From NCBI GenBank assembly GCA_020249505.1, contig JADCFN010000019.1:1-51576 (forward strand): a stretch of DNA of 51,576 nucleotides, read 5' to 3'. Below, one piece after another: positions 25,698-34,251 of this stretch. The position numbers and the translations under genes were made by a program. Below the pieces are notes generated by a model. It was given only the letters and a program-made list of their open reading frames with translations, was not told the origin of the DNA and did not search any database. Within the stretch, counting starts at the first letter, position 1. Each line of letters begins with the position of its first letter. This DNA comes from Roseomonas sp. (GTDB lineage Bacteria > Pseudomonadota > Alphaproteobacteria > Acetobacterales > Acetobacteraceae).

Positions 25698-27359
25698 TCA
25701 CATACCACGCAGTTCAACGTCCTGGCGCTGCGCCACCCTCAACGGCCCCTTCGCCAACTGTCGAAACACCAAATCCCAAATCGGCGGGCCTTCTACCCCT
25801 TCATTGATGCTGGCCCAGCCGGCCACCACGTAATCTTGAGACGCTTCAATCGCCTGCCCGCTTCGCTTCAGCCGCAGATTGGAAATACGCTGGCCCGCAC
25901 CTGCCGCGACATCCAGGGTGAAGGTAATGCCGGCGCTCCTCACCATATCCCCACCCTGCTGATAGAAGGGATCTGGGTGAAACAAATTATCGGCAATATC
26001 CTCAAGCAGGGCCTTGATCGCCGCCCCCTTCATCACGCTGCGATAGGCGGCTGGATAGGTGATGGCAGTTTGCGCCCAGACATCCTCGGCAGTGATATCC
26101 GTATCGGGCAGCAGCGTCGTGCCCCAGCGAAAGCCAGGGGAAAGCGCAATCTCGGCATCACGCTGTTCAAGCAGCGCATCGCAGATCACATCATCCCAGG
26201 TGCCGGCGGTATTGCCGCGCCGCCACAGCAGGCTTTCCGTGCGCCCCACGACGCGCGCCAAATCCACCGCATAGGGTTCGCGCAGGCCGCGCACCAAGGC
26301 CGCCATTTCGGCATCGGGCGTAATGCTGTTGCTGAACACCGGGATCAGCGCGTGCCGATAACCGGCCACGCGCCCGCCCTGCACATCAAGATCAAGCCGA
26401 CTGATGAATTTGCCTGAGGCACCAGTCGCAATCAGCAATGTGCGCCCAATTTGCACGGGGCTTGGCAGCGCATCATGCGTATGGCCGGTCAGGATCACAT
26501 CAATCCCCGGCACGCGGGCAGCGAGCTTCCGATCCACCTCAAAACCGTTATGCGAAAGCAGCACGACCAAGCTGGCGCCCTCATCCCGCGCAGCCTGCAC
26601 GCGGGCGGCGATTTTTTCTTCCTTGATGCCGAATTCCCAATCGGGAAATATCCAGCGCGGATTGGCAATCGGCGTATAGGGAAAGGCCTGGCCGATCACC
26701 GCAATCTTCACCCCGCCACGGTCAAACATGGCATGTGTGGGGAAGACATCCTCATTCCATTCGCGGTCCTGGATATTGCCGCCAAGGAATGGAAAGCCGA
26801 GCCCCTTGGCCAATTCCGTCACGCGTTCCGCGCCATAGGTGAATTCCCAATGGCCGACCATGGCTTCAACGCCCAAGGCCTTTTGCACCGCCACCATATC
26901 AGCGGCCTTGGTTTGCAAATTCGTCCAGGCGCCTTGCCAGGTATCGCCGCCATCCAGCAGCAGGCAGCGCCCGGGGCGCTCTGCCCTGATCGCCTTAACG
27001 ATGGTCGCCATGCGATCCATCCCACCCATGGGGCCGAAGCGTCGCGCAAGTTCGGCGAAATCCAGATCGGTCAGCGCATGGGCCAGTGCCGTCCCGCGCG
27101 CCAGGCCGAATTCAGTAAGGAACGCCTCACCGGTGATATGCGGCACGCGGCCGCGCGCTTCCCCCACGCCGATCTTGGCCGAGGCTTCACGAAAGTTCAT
27201 CGGCATCAATTGGCCGTGCAGATCCGTCATATGGATCAGCGTGACCTGGCCAAGCGGCGCAAAGCGCAACAGTTCATTCTGGCTCGGCGCTTCAGCGGCC
27301 GTCCGCCCCAAAGGTGCTAGCGCAACAGCAGCCGCGAGCAGATCACGCCGCGTGATCAT
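25698..27359 (-). CDS. soxB: SoxB thiosulfohydrolase (S-sulfosulfanyl-SoxY hydrolase)
   Basis: 553 aa. Twin-arginine leader (ITRRDLLAAAVALAPLG). The metallophosphoesterase-type dimanganese site is complete: HMTDLHGQL, LLDGGDTWQG, the SoxB-typical VGHWEFTYG in place of NHEFDYG, LLSHNGFEVD and LTGHTHDALP. The 5'-nucleotidase C-terminal domain follows from about residue 390. The enzyme hydrolyses the terminal sulfonate of SoxY-cysteine S-thiosulfonate to sulfate in the periplasm. It lies 46 nt after soxZ in the order Y-Z-B. Confidence 0.96.
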   Translation of the reverse strand: MITRRDLLAAAVALAPLGRTAAEAPSQNELLRFAPLGQVTLIHMTDLHGQLMPMNFREASAKIGVGEARGRVPHITGEAFLTEFGLARGTALAHALTDLDFAELARRFGPMGGMDRMATIVKAIRAERPGRCLLLDGGDTWQGAWTNLQTKAADMVAVQKALGVEAMVGHWEFTYGAERVTELAKGLGFPFLGGNIQDREWNEDVFPTHAMFDRGGVKIAVIGQAFPYTPIANPRWIFPDWEFGIKEEKIAARVQAARDEGASLVVLLSHNGFEVDRKLAARVPGIDVILTGHTHDALPSPVQIGRTLLIATGASGKFISRLDLDVQGGRVAGYRHALIPVFSNSITPDAEMAALVRGLREPYAVDLARVVGRTESLLWRRGNTAGTWDDVICDALLEQRDAEIALSPGFRWGTTLLPDTDITAEDVWAQTAITYPAAYRSVMKGAAIKALLEDIADNLFHPDPFYQQGGDMVRSAGITFTLDVAAGAGQRISNLRLKRSGQAIEASQDYVVAGWASINEGVEGPPIWDLVFRQLAKGPLRVAQRQDVELRGM

Positions 27360-27405
27360 ATGGCGTCGCTAAAGATGGAAACCGCCCGCATGGATCGGGC
27401 GCCCG

Positions 27406-27738
27406 TCACCCAAGCTTCAATTCAGCATTCGTGCTGCGTGTTTCGCCGGCATCATTGGTCCAGGTCATTTCAAACCGGCCCGCACGCTCCACGCGGAAGG
27501 GGAAAGCGATGTAAGGGTTGGCGGCAATCGCCGGCGCCAGATCCATGGCGAAGACCAATTCGCCTTCAAAACGCGCCTCAAAACGGCGGATGATGTCGCG
27601 CGGAATCTCCTGGCCTTCTGGCGTGCGGCGCTGGCCGGTTTCCATCACATGCGTGATCAGGGTGCGGATTTCGATGATGTCTCCGGCCTTGACCTGGGCT
27701 GGAAGGCGAAGGCGGGGTTGCCCGATAGGTGAGGACAT
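27406..27738 (-). CDS. soxZ: SoxZ, sulfur carrier subunit
   Basis: 110 aa. It has no signal peptide, as expected for a protein exported by hitch-hiking with SoxY. Family features: QPRLRLPAQVKAGDIIEIRT, LITHVMETGQRR, and the Ig-like core AANPYIAFPFRVERAGRFEM ending WTNDAG. It binds SoxY to form the sulfur-intermediate carrier SoxYZ. AAGGAAAG lies 7 nt before the ATG; the gene is 19 nt after soxY. Confidence 0.95.
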   Translation of the reverse strand: MSSPIGQPRLRLPAQVKAGDIIEIRTLITHVMETGQRRTPEGQEIPRDIIRRFEARFEGELVFAMDLAPAIAANPYIAFPFRVERAGRFEMTWTNDAGETRSTNAELKLG

Positions 27739-27757
27739 GATGCGCTTTCCTTCTGCC

Positions 27758-28207
27758 CTAGCCGCCGCAGCCGCCGATGGTGACCTTCACCTCGGCGCGC
27801 GCCATGAACAGGCGCCCGTCAGCCATTTCCGCGAAGGCCACCACATCCTGAGTCTGCCCCAGGCGGATGCGCGTATCCACCGTGGCGCGGCCCATGGCCG
27901 GCGTCAGGTGAAACACCGCGACTTCAGGCGTTGGATTGCCGGTCGCGAAAACATGGACCGCCTTCACATGATCGGCTGCCGTCATGGGGCTTTCCACCAT
28001 GACATTTAGCGGCACCGCATTGCCATTTTCAGCAATCGCCGGCAGACGGAGCGTCATGCGCCCTTCTTCAGCGTTACGCCCGGCGCGGAGCTTGTCTATG
28101 GCCGCTTGGACCTTGTCCGGCAGGTTGGCGAGGCCAGGGCGCGGCACCAGCACCAACCCGGAAAGCGCCAACGCTAACACGGCGCGGCGTGATGAATGCT
28201 CAAGCAC
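27758..28207 (-). CDS. soxY: SoxY, covalently sulfur-binding carrier
   Basis: 149 aa from GTG 28207, chosen because AGGAGG stands 11 nt upstream and the signal peptide (SSRRAVLALALSGLVLVP) then begins at once; a longer frame up to 28291 has no comparable start. The C-terminal end is KVTIGGCGG, the swinging-arm Cys that carries the substrate sulfur through the Sox cycle. The Tat-like SRRAVL would also carry SoxZ across the membrane. It is the first sox gene of the Y-Z-B run. Confidence 0.95.
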   Translation of the reverse strand: MLEHSSRRAVLALALSGLVLVPRPGLANLPDKVQAAIDKLRAGRNAEEGRMTLRLPAIAENGNAVPLNVMVESPMTAADHVKAVHVFATGNPTPEVAVFHLTPAMGRATVDTRIRLGQTQDVVAFAEMADGRLFMARAEVKVTIGGCGG

Positions 28208-28317
28208 TTGCGTGTAACCCTCCTGACTAGAGGCTTCTATAGCATAAGGGCCAGCCGGCCAGCCAGCATTTGCAGCCATGGCACGCGTCACCCGGCAGAA
28301 GCCGCTGCGTTAACCGT

Positions 28318-30852
28318 TCATAGCGGCTGCCGACCCCTGCGCTGAACACGATTGAGCGAGCGTTCCGCCGATTCGCGGCCAACGAGTATTTCTTCGATAC
28401 GCGCGATTTCCATAGCCGTGATGCCAGCCCCAGTTTCACCCTGCGGCAGTTTTTCCATCTCGGCGCGGAATTCCTCCTGAACGGAAACATAGCTTTGCGA
28501 TGGCCCAAAACGCTTTCCCGTCTCCTCAAGGCTTCGGGCCACCCGTGCCATGGCTTCGATCTCAGCCAAATCACCGATTTGGTTTGGGGTCAGTCCCATC
28601 AGGGCGGCGTTCACGTGAACTGATACAACTTCGCGATAGGTTGACCGGCAGAACTGATCAAGATTGCGCCGATGCGCATGAAGTTCCTTTGCATCTAACT
28701 TTGACGTTATCTTGGGCTGATTTTCAAGAGCGGCGATGATCAGCCCGGCTTCTGCCGCCAGCCTGGCGCCATTGGCGAAATCCTCTTCCGCGAGTTCGGG
28801 TAGGGTAATGCCAATCCAGAGATTCAAGACCTCCTCTACAACCCCGGTGACTTGCGCCGGTAGATTGTTAATCAGGCTTAAGAAAAGCGAAGGCCGGCTG
28901 GCCCGTTTTAACAGGGTCTCCAAGGCAGCGGAGAATACCTGGCGCCCTTCATTGGCTGGTCCGATAAGCGCAGCGCGCAGCGCTTCGGGTGGGCAATCAT
29001 CACCCATCTGCTGCAAACAATCCCAAATCGGTCCAGCGTGTCGCCAAAGGGATCCAGCAAATTGTGTGATTCGCTCAAAATCCGGTTGCCCCAGGCCAGC
29101 GCTTGACCAGCCAGTGCCCAGGCGCAGGCGCGGCACTGAATTGGCGGCCAAGCCCCATAATTGCAGCCCAACGCGCGTCATAAGCTGATGATCATCAAGG
29201 CTGCCGCCACGCAGTTGAACCGACAGTAACTCTAATTGGGAAGCGCTCGTGTCTTGCAGGGATTCGATCATCGGCCCCAAGGCCGAACGAGGAATGCGCC
29301 CTTCAGTACGTTTCCACTGGAGGGGAGCCACCAAGGCCCCTTCCATTGGAAGGAAAAGAAGGCGTGTGAGGCTCGCGGGTCTTGGTGGGCGCAGGCGCTT
29401 GAGGCGCCGCAGCGAAGGTCCGAGAAGGCGTTCATGGATTTCCGGGTCGCCAAGCCGATCCACTAGCGCAACAATCTTGAGCAGCGCCGCATCTGAGGCA
29501 ACTTCAACCTGATTGCCGAGAGAGCGGGTCAGCGCCACAGGGTTTTCCGTGTCTAGTTTTTGGGACGTTGACTCGAAAATGGTAGGCTTTTCTGCCGCGC
29601 TGCGGGCGACGGTGGACTGCGGGGTGCCCTGTTTCGTCTTGAAGGCGGCACCATCACGTTTCAGCGCCAAGCGGTCATTCACCTGCGGCAGTACCATTGG
29701 GGAGACGCGGTTTTCATACGCGATTGAAAAGCCGATCAAATGCTCGTTGCGGGCGACAAGTTCCATGACATTGCCGCTGCGCCAGTCGGATTTATCGCGC
29801 ACCACCTGGGTGATGCGCCGTGGCGTTTCGCGCCAATCGCTCACCTTGCCAAGCCAAGCCTTGGCCTCGCGCGGCAGGATCGGCGCAATCAGGGCCATTT
29901 CCCATATTGTGGCGCGACGCTGTTTCGCGTCTGCTGCCGCCCAAAGGGCGATGGGTGTTTTCCAGCCATCCAGCACCCATTCAGGCCTCCGCGCACGTTC
30001 CAGGACATTATCCCTTTCCGTTCGCCATTTTGGCACAAAAAGGCCAAGATCGGCGATCAGGGCATCCGCGGTTGCCAGGGCGATTTCGGCGCATTCCAAT
30101 GTCTGCCGCGCCGTTTCCACGATGAAACGCGCTGCCATTACATGAGGCGCTTCTTTCTGTTGTTCGGCCGCCCAGTGGGTTACTTGGTCCACCAGGTCAT
30201 CAAGCTTTGTAACCATTTCGCGCAACCGCGCATCTTCGCCTTCAAGCTTTGGTGCTGAACCGGCCAAGGCGATAGCAAGAGCCTCAAGATCCGCTGAGAA
30301 TTCCGCGATTGGGATTTGTGCCAGAGCCGCAGCGCGCGCGACAGCACGTTCACCCCGTTTCAGGAAGGATGCGCTATCGGTAAGGCTGGATCGCCCAGCC
30401 GCTTCAGTTGGCACTTCGGAGGCCGCAATCAGTGTCTCAAGCAGCATGGCGCGCATCAGTCTTTGGCCGGATTGGTCGCGCCGCTGTGCATCCCTGGCCG
30501 CCAAGGCAGCGCGCCGCCCGGCGAGTCCTTGGGCGGCCAGCCTTTGCGCCTCCTGCCGAATTCCGACCGGGGAAATGTCCTCCGCAGTGCTCAAACTCTC
30601 CCATAAATGGCGATCAAAAAGCGTGGGAGAACAAATCTCCGGCATGAATAACCAAGGCATGATCAAGGCCCCGCGGCCGCCGGAAGGATTGGCTACCACC
30701 ACCTCAAATCCACGTCCGGAACTGGCAGCGCGCATACGGGCATTCAGCAGCAAGGGGGTCGTGAATGGGACGGTTGAACCCCTTTCACGAAAACTTGCTG
30801 GCTCAAACGAATCCGACCGGAAGCGCTCGAGTTCGGAAAGTGAAATAGACAT
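28318..30852 (-). CDS. Unrecognised large soluble protein
   Basis: 844 aa from ATG 30852; a TTG at 30912 would add 20 residues. I do not recognise a family. There is no signal peptide, no membrane helix and no obvious nucleotide-binding or catalytic motif. It is mostly helical, Ala/Leu/Arg/Glu-rich with scattered Trp, and has a possible linker at about 420-460 rich in Thr/Ser/Lys/Gln. A more conserved-looking block is RPASLTRLLFLPMEGALVAP followed by WKRTEGRIPRSALGPMIESL. The C-terminal end is basic (RVQRRGRQPL). It stands alone: 110 nt before soxY in the same direction and behind an AT-rich 5' region. No link to sulfur oxidation is shown. Confidence 0.8.
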   Translation of the reverse strand: MSISLSELERFRSDSFEPASFRERGSTVPFTTPLLLNARMRAASSGRGFEVVVANPSGGRGALIMPWLFMPEICSPTLFDRHLWESLSTAEDISPVGIRQEAQRLAAQGLAGRRAALAARDAQRRDQSGQRLMRAMLLETLIAASEVPTEAAGRSSLTDSASFLKRGERAVARAAALAQIPIAEFSADLEALAIALAGSAPKLEGEDARLREMVTKLDDLVDQVTHWAAEQQKEAPHVMAARFIVETARQTLECAEIALATADALIADLGLFVPKWRTERDNVLERARRPEWVLDGWKTPIALWAAADAKQRRATIWEMALIAPILPREAKAWLGKVSDWRETPRRITQVVRDKSDWRSGNVMELVARNEHLIGFSIAYENRVSPMVLPQVNDRLALKRDGAAFKTKQGTPQSTVARSAAEKPTIFESTSQKLDTENPVALTRSLGNQVEVASDAALLKIVALVDRLGDPEIHERLLGPSLRRLKRLRPPRPASLTRLLFLPMEGALVAPLQWKRTEGRIPRSALGPMIESLQDTSASQLELLSVQLRGGSLDDHQLMTRVGLQLWGLAANSVPRLRLGTGWSSAGLGQPDFERITQFAGSLWRHAGPIWDCLQQMGDDCPPEALRAALIGPANEGRQVFSAALETLLKRASRPSLFLSLINNLPAQVTGVVEEVLNLWIGITLPELAEEDFANGARLAAEAGLIIAALENQPKITSKLDAKELHAHRRNLDQFCRSTYREVVSVHVNAALMGLTPNQIGDLAEIEAMARVARSLEETGKRFGPSQSYVSVQEEFRAEMEKLPQGETGAGITAMEIARIEEILVGRESAERSLNRVQRRGRQPL

Positions 30853-31016
30853 GGCGCCTAATTCTACATGTTCGGGACTGGTAAGGGAAGGCTTCTTGCC
30901 GTTGCATACCAAAGGAAATTGTCAGCGATGCGCTATCCCGCGTTGCAAAGAATTAAAGCATTAACCTTTAACTTTTGCGCGAAAAAAACGCATAGAGCGC
31001 GGCTTAATACGCCGGT
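30853..31016. other. AT-rich intergenic region before the 844-aa gene
   Basis: 164 nt, clearly richer in A/T than its surroundings. It holds a perfect short inverted repeat TTAAAG-N7-CTTTAA (30953-30971), a possible operator. A run of seven A (30982-30988, T on the minus strand) could be the tail of a weak terminator for the hydroxyacid dehydrogenase operon ending at 31017, though I find no strong stem before it. No RNA gene is evident. Confidence 0.4.
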
Positions 31017-31955
31017 TCACGCCACGCGGTTCAAAAGCGGCTTACCTGCGGCAAACCGTTGGCAATTCTCTGCCGCGATGCTGAAGGAACGGGCAAAGGT
31101 CCCGTTGGAAAGCCAAGCGACATGCGGCGCCAGCACCACATTAGGCAGGCCAAGCAAAGGGTCGGCGGGGTCCAGGGGCTCGGCGGCAAAAACATCCAGC
31201 CCCGCCGCAGCCAAATGGCCAGATTGCAGCGCCGCCACCAGTGCGGGCTGATCCACCAGGCCGCCACGGGCGGTGTTTACCAGGATAGCGCCCGGTTTCA
31301 TGCGGGCAATCGCCGCGGCATTGATCAGCCCCCGGGTTTCGAGCGTTTCTGGGATATGGAGTGAGACCACATCGGCTTCCGCCAAAAGTGCCTCCAACGG
31401 GCGAAACGTGCCAATCGCCTTGGGCTTCGGGGCGCGGGCGGTGTACAGAACCTCACACCCCATGGCTTGTAGGACGGGGGCGAGAAGCTTCGGCACCGCG
31501 CCATAGCCAACCAGCCCCACCTTCCGCCCGCCCAGTTCAAACAAACCATCCTGTAGGGCAGGGGGCTGAGACCAGCCGCGCCCGGCGCGGGTCTCAGCAT
31601 CAAAATAGGCAATGCGGCGCAGCGCACCCAGCATCAGCAAAAGCGTCATTTCCGCGACCGCCCGGCTATTCGTGCCTGGCAGATTGCACACCGCGATGCC
31701 CCGCGCCCGGGCGGCCTCCAGGTCAATGGTATTCACGCCAACGCCGATTTTCTGGATCAGGCGAAGCTTGGGCGCGGCGGCGATATCAGCGGCGGTGATG
31801 GGGCGGAGCACATGCCAGATCACCTCAATCTCCGGCAGCAGGCGCGCGTAAAGCGCGGTATCGGCTTCCGGACAGATGGTCAGGTCAATGCCGGGCAGTG
31901 TCGCCAACTGTGCCGCCAGCCCCGGCCCGGCGTCATAATGCAGCAGCACCTTCAT
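31017..31955 (-). CDS. D-isomer-specific 2-hydroxyacid dehydrogenase
   Basis: 312 aa. NAD(P)-dependent interconversion of a 2-keto acid and its D-2-hydroxy acid. The cofactor motif is VGLVGYGAVPKLLAPVLQ, where IG of GxGxIG is replaced by VP. Catalytic Arg lies in NTARGGLVDQPAL, Glu in AAEPLDPADPL and His in VVLAPHVAWLS. The N-terminal substrate domain has KIGVGVNTIDLEAARARGIAV. ATG 31955 overlaps the enolase-like stop (ATGA). As last gene of a receptor-kinase-enolase unit, glycerate/hydroxypyruvate-type substrates are plausible; that is inference. Confidence 0.92.
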   Translation of the reverse strand: MKVLLHYDAGPGLAAQLATLPGIDLTICPEADTALYARLLPEIEVIWHVLRPITAADIAAAPKLRLIQKIGVGVNTIDLEAARARGIAVCNLPGTNSRAVAEMTLLLMLGALRRIAYFDAETRAGRGWSQPPALQDGLFELGGRKVGLVGYGAVPKLLAPVLQAMGCEVLYTARAPKPKAIGTFRPLEALLAEADVVSLHIPETLETRGLINAAAIARMKPGAILVNTARGGLVDQPALVAALQSGHLAAAGLDVFAAEPLDPADPLLGLPNVVLAPHVAWLSNGTFARSFSIAAENCQRFAAGKPLLNRVA

Positions 31956-33241
31956 GGCCGGGACCGCCCAAGATAGGCGCCGCCGGCAAAACGCGCCCGG
32001 GCGCCCAGGCTTTCTTCCACGCGAAGCGCCTCATTCCATTTCGCCATGCGCTCGGATCGCGCGAAGGAACCGACCTTCAATTGGCCGACACCCCAACCCA
32101 TCGCCAGGTGGACAATGGTGACGTCCTCGGTTTCGCCCGACCGGGCGCTGACAATGCCGGCGAAGCCCACGTCACGCGCGGCATCCCAGGCGGCTTTGGT
32201 TTCGGTCAGTGTGCCGCGCTGATTGGGCTTGATCAGCACGGTATTGGCGGCACCCATGGCAGCAGCCCGGCGCACGCGCGCGGCATCTGTCACCAGGAAA
32301 TCATCGCCCACCACCTGAATGCGGCCGCCCACTTCGCGGGTGAAGGCAGCGAAGCCCGCCGCGTCATCCTCGGCCAGCGGGTCTTCGATGGAAGCGATCG
32401 GATAGGCAGCGATCCAGCCGAGCAACATGCGGATCATCTCATCCGTGCCGAGTTCGCGGCCTTCCAACCCAAGCTTATACCGCCCACCCTTGCCGAAATC
32501 CGTCGCCGCAATGTCAAGCGCAATCGCCACTTGCCGCCCCGGCGCAAAACCCGCTTTTTCGATGGCGGCAACAAGGGTTTCCAAAGCCTGTTCATTGGCG
32601 GTGAAGGCGGGCCACCAGCCGCCTTCATCGGCGACCCCTTGCATGAGCCCGCGCTGCTTCATGATGGCGCCAGCGGCGCGATAGACTTCGGCGGTCCAAT
32701 CCAAAGCCTCGGCAAAGCTGGTCGCGGCCGGGCACATCACCAGAAAATCCTGGATATCCACGCGCCGCCCGGCATGGGCACCGCCGCCCAGAATTTGGAT
32801 TTGCGGTAGCGGCAAAACATTGGGCGTATCGCCGCCCAGATAGCGCCAGAGCGGCACACCAGAAGCCGCCGCGGCAGCATGGGCAGCCGCCATGGAAACG
32901 GCGAGCGTCGCATTGGCGCCAAGGCGCGTTTTTTGCGGCGTGCCATCGCGCGCAATCAGCCGCGCATCCAGGGCCGCTTGCGCGCGCGCATCCATCCCAA
33001 GCAGGGCAGGGGCCAATTCGCGGTTCACGGCATCCACCGCGCCGGTCACGTCATAACCGCCAAAGGCAGCGCCACCATCGCGCTTGTCCAAAGCCTCACC
33101 ACTGCCGGTGCTGGCACCGGCGGGGGCAATGGCACGGCCTGTCGCCCCACCTGCCAGGGTGATTTCCGCTTCCACGGTGGGCCGGCCTCGGCTGTCCCAA
33201 ACGCGACGACCGCGAATGGCGGTGATGCTGGTGCTGCTCAT
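31952..33241 (-). CDS. Enolase-like protein with altered active site
   Basis: 429 aa, full enolase length and fold. Retained: catalytic loop PAGASTGSGEA, GGGAHAG (yeast His159), ADEGG (Glu211), metal ligands in ALDIAATDF (Asp246), SIEDPLAEDD (Glu295) and VGDDFLVTD (Asp320), the base Lys in LIKPNQRGTLTET (Lys345) and Lys in GQLKVGS (Lys396). Changed: QEFM becomes QDFL (Glu168 to Asp) and SHRSGETED becomes SARSGETED (His373 to Ala). It dehydrates 2-phosphoglycerate or a related 2-phospho-3-hydroxy acid by family knowledge; the changes suggest a paralogue with shifted substrate or rate. The start overlaps the kinase stop by 4 nt. It might still be the only enolase; the rest of the genome is not visible. 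Confidence 0.9.
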   Translation of the reverse strand: MSSTSITAIRGRRVWDSRGRPTVEAEITLAGGATGRAIAPAGASTGSGEALDKRDGGAAFGGYDVTGAVDAVNRELAPALLGMDARAQAALDARLIARDGTPQKTRLGANATLAVSMAAAHAAAAASGVPLWRYLGGDTPNVLPLPQIQILGGGAHAGRRVDIQDFLVMCPAATSFAEALDWTAEVYRAAGAIMKQRGLMQGVADEGGWWPAFTANEQALETLVAAIEKAGFAPGRQVAIALDIAATDFGKGGRYKLGLEGRELGTDEMIRMLLGWIAAYPIASIEDPLAEDDAAGFAAFTREVGGRIQVVGDDFLVTDAARVRRAAAMGAANTVLIKPNQRGTLTETKAAWDAARDVGFAGIVSARSGETEDVTIVHLAMGWGVGQLKVGSFARSERMAKWNEALRVEESLGARARFAGGAYLGRSRP

Positions 33242-34248
33242 GCGCCGATCTCTTCCCCCCAGGCCGCGCGCACCGCCAGCAGGCGATCCTCGGGCTTGGT
33301 CAATAAGGCACGCGCCACGCGGCGCACGCGGTTTTTATCATGCTCCTGGGTCAGGTATTCGACCGGGCTTTTGCCGTCCACCCGTGCGAGGAAAAGCCCC
33401 GGCAGCAGCCGCGCCGCGCGCGCTTCCAGCGCATCCGCTGCTTCCCAGGTGATGCCGGCCAGATAGCGCGCCGAAAGCGCTTCAAAGCAGGCCATGAATC
33501 CCGCGCTGGCGCTTGGCGTCCACAGGCATTTCAGCAAAAGATGATTGAGGCAAAAGGCAAGATCGAAAGCGGGATCACCCCACCAGGCACATTCCGCATC
33601 CAGAAACACTGGGCCTGATGGCCCGCACAGGATATTCTTTGGGCTGACATCACCATGAACCAAACTGCGTTTGCTGCGCGCGGTGACTGCCGCGATATCT
33701 TCCAAAACCGCTGCCAGATCAGGATGCGCGCGCGCGGTCGCCAGCAGATAAGGTTCCAGCCGGATGGCGTGGAAAATCTCATCCGTCGGGAAAGCTCCCG
33801 CCAAGCCGGGATGCGCGGCGGCATGGGCATGGATGGCCGCGATGCGCCGCCCGACCTCAGCCGCGAAGGCCACATCCGCATGGCCACCCTGCAGCCGCGC
33901 CTTCCAGACAGGATGATCCGCCGGCGAGAGGAATTCCATGGCGAGCGCGCCCGTCGCCTCATCCTGGCCGAGGAGTTTCGGCACGGCGCCGGGCAAAGCG
34001 CGATCTGCTTCCAAAAGCCAGCGCGCTTCATAAGTATTGCGCACCACGGGCGCGCGCCAATCGGCGGCCACCTTCAGCTTGGGCAAAGCGCGTTTGACGC
34101 AAATCTCGCGCCCATCGGGCAGTTTTAGATGCCAGATATCGGACGAAACGCCGCCCGCCAGCGCCTCACCCTGCACAGGCTGGCCGGGGGCGAGCAGCCC
34201 CATGGCGACAAGCCCCGCAGCGATGGCCTCTGGCAAAGGTTCCGGCAT
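33238..34248 (-). CDS. APH-fold small-molecule kinase (phosphotransferase family)
   Basis: 336 aa. Protein-kinase-like fold of the aminoglycoside/choline kinase superfamily: ATP Lys in EICVKRALPKL, catalytic loop LVHGDVSPKNIL (HGD Asp with Asn), and Mg-binding VFLDAECAWWGDPAFDLAFC. The N-terminal part has LAGGVSSDIWHLKLPDG, a phosphate-binding loop variant. Family members phosphorylate hydroxyl groups of small molecules; antibiotic resistance should not be assumed. It lies 3 nt after the solute-receptor gene and overlaps the enolase-like gene by 4 nt, so the substrate is probably the imported compound or a derivative of it. Confidence 0.9.
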   Translation of the reverse strand: MPEPLPEAIAAGLVAMGLLAPGQPVQGEALAGGVSSDIWHLKLPDGREICVKRALPKLKVAADWRAPVVRNTYEARWLLEADRALPGAVPKLLGQDEATGALAMEFLSPADHPVWKARLQGGHADVAFAAEVGRRIAAIHAHAAAHPGLAGAFPTDEIFHAIRLEPYLLATARAHPDLAAVLEDIAAVTARSKRSLVHGDVSPKNILCGPSGPVFLDAECAWWGDPAFDLAFCLNHLLLKCLWTPSASAGFMACFEALSARYLAGITWEAADALEARAARLLPGLFLARVDGKSPVEYLTQEHDKNRVRRVARALLTKPEDRLLAVRAAWGEEIGA

Positions 34249-34251
34249 GGC

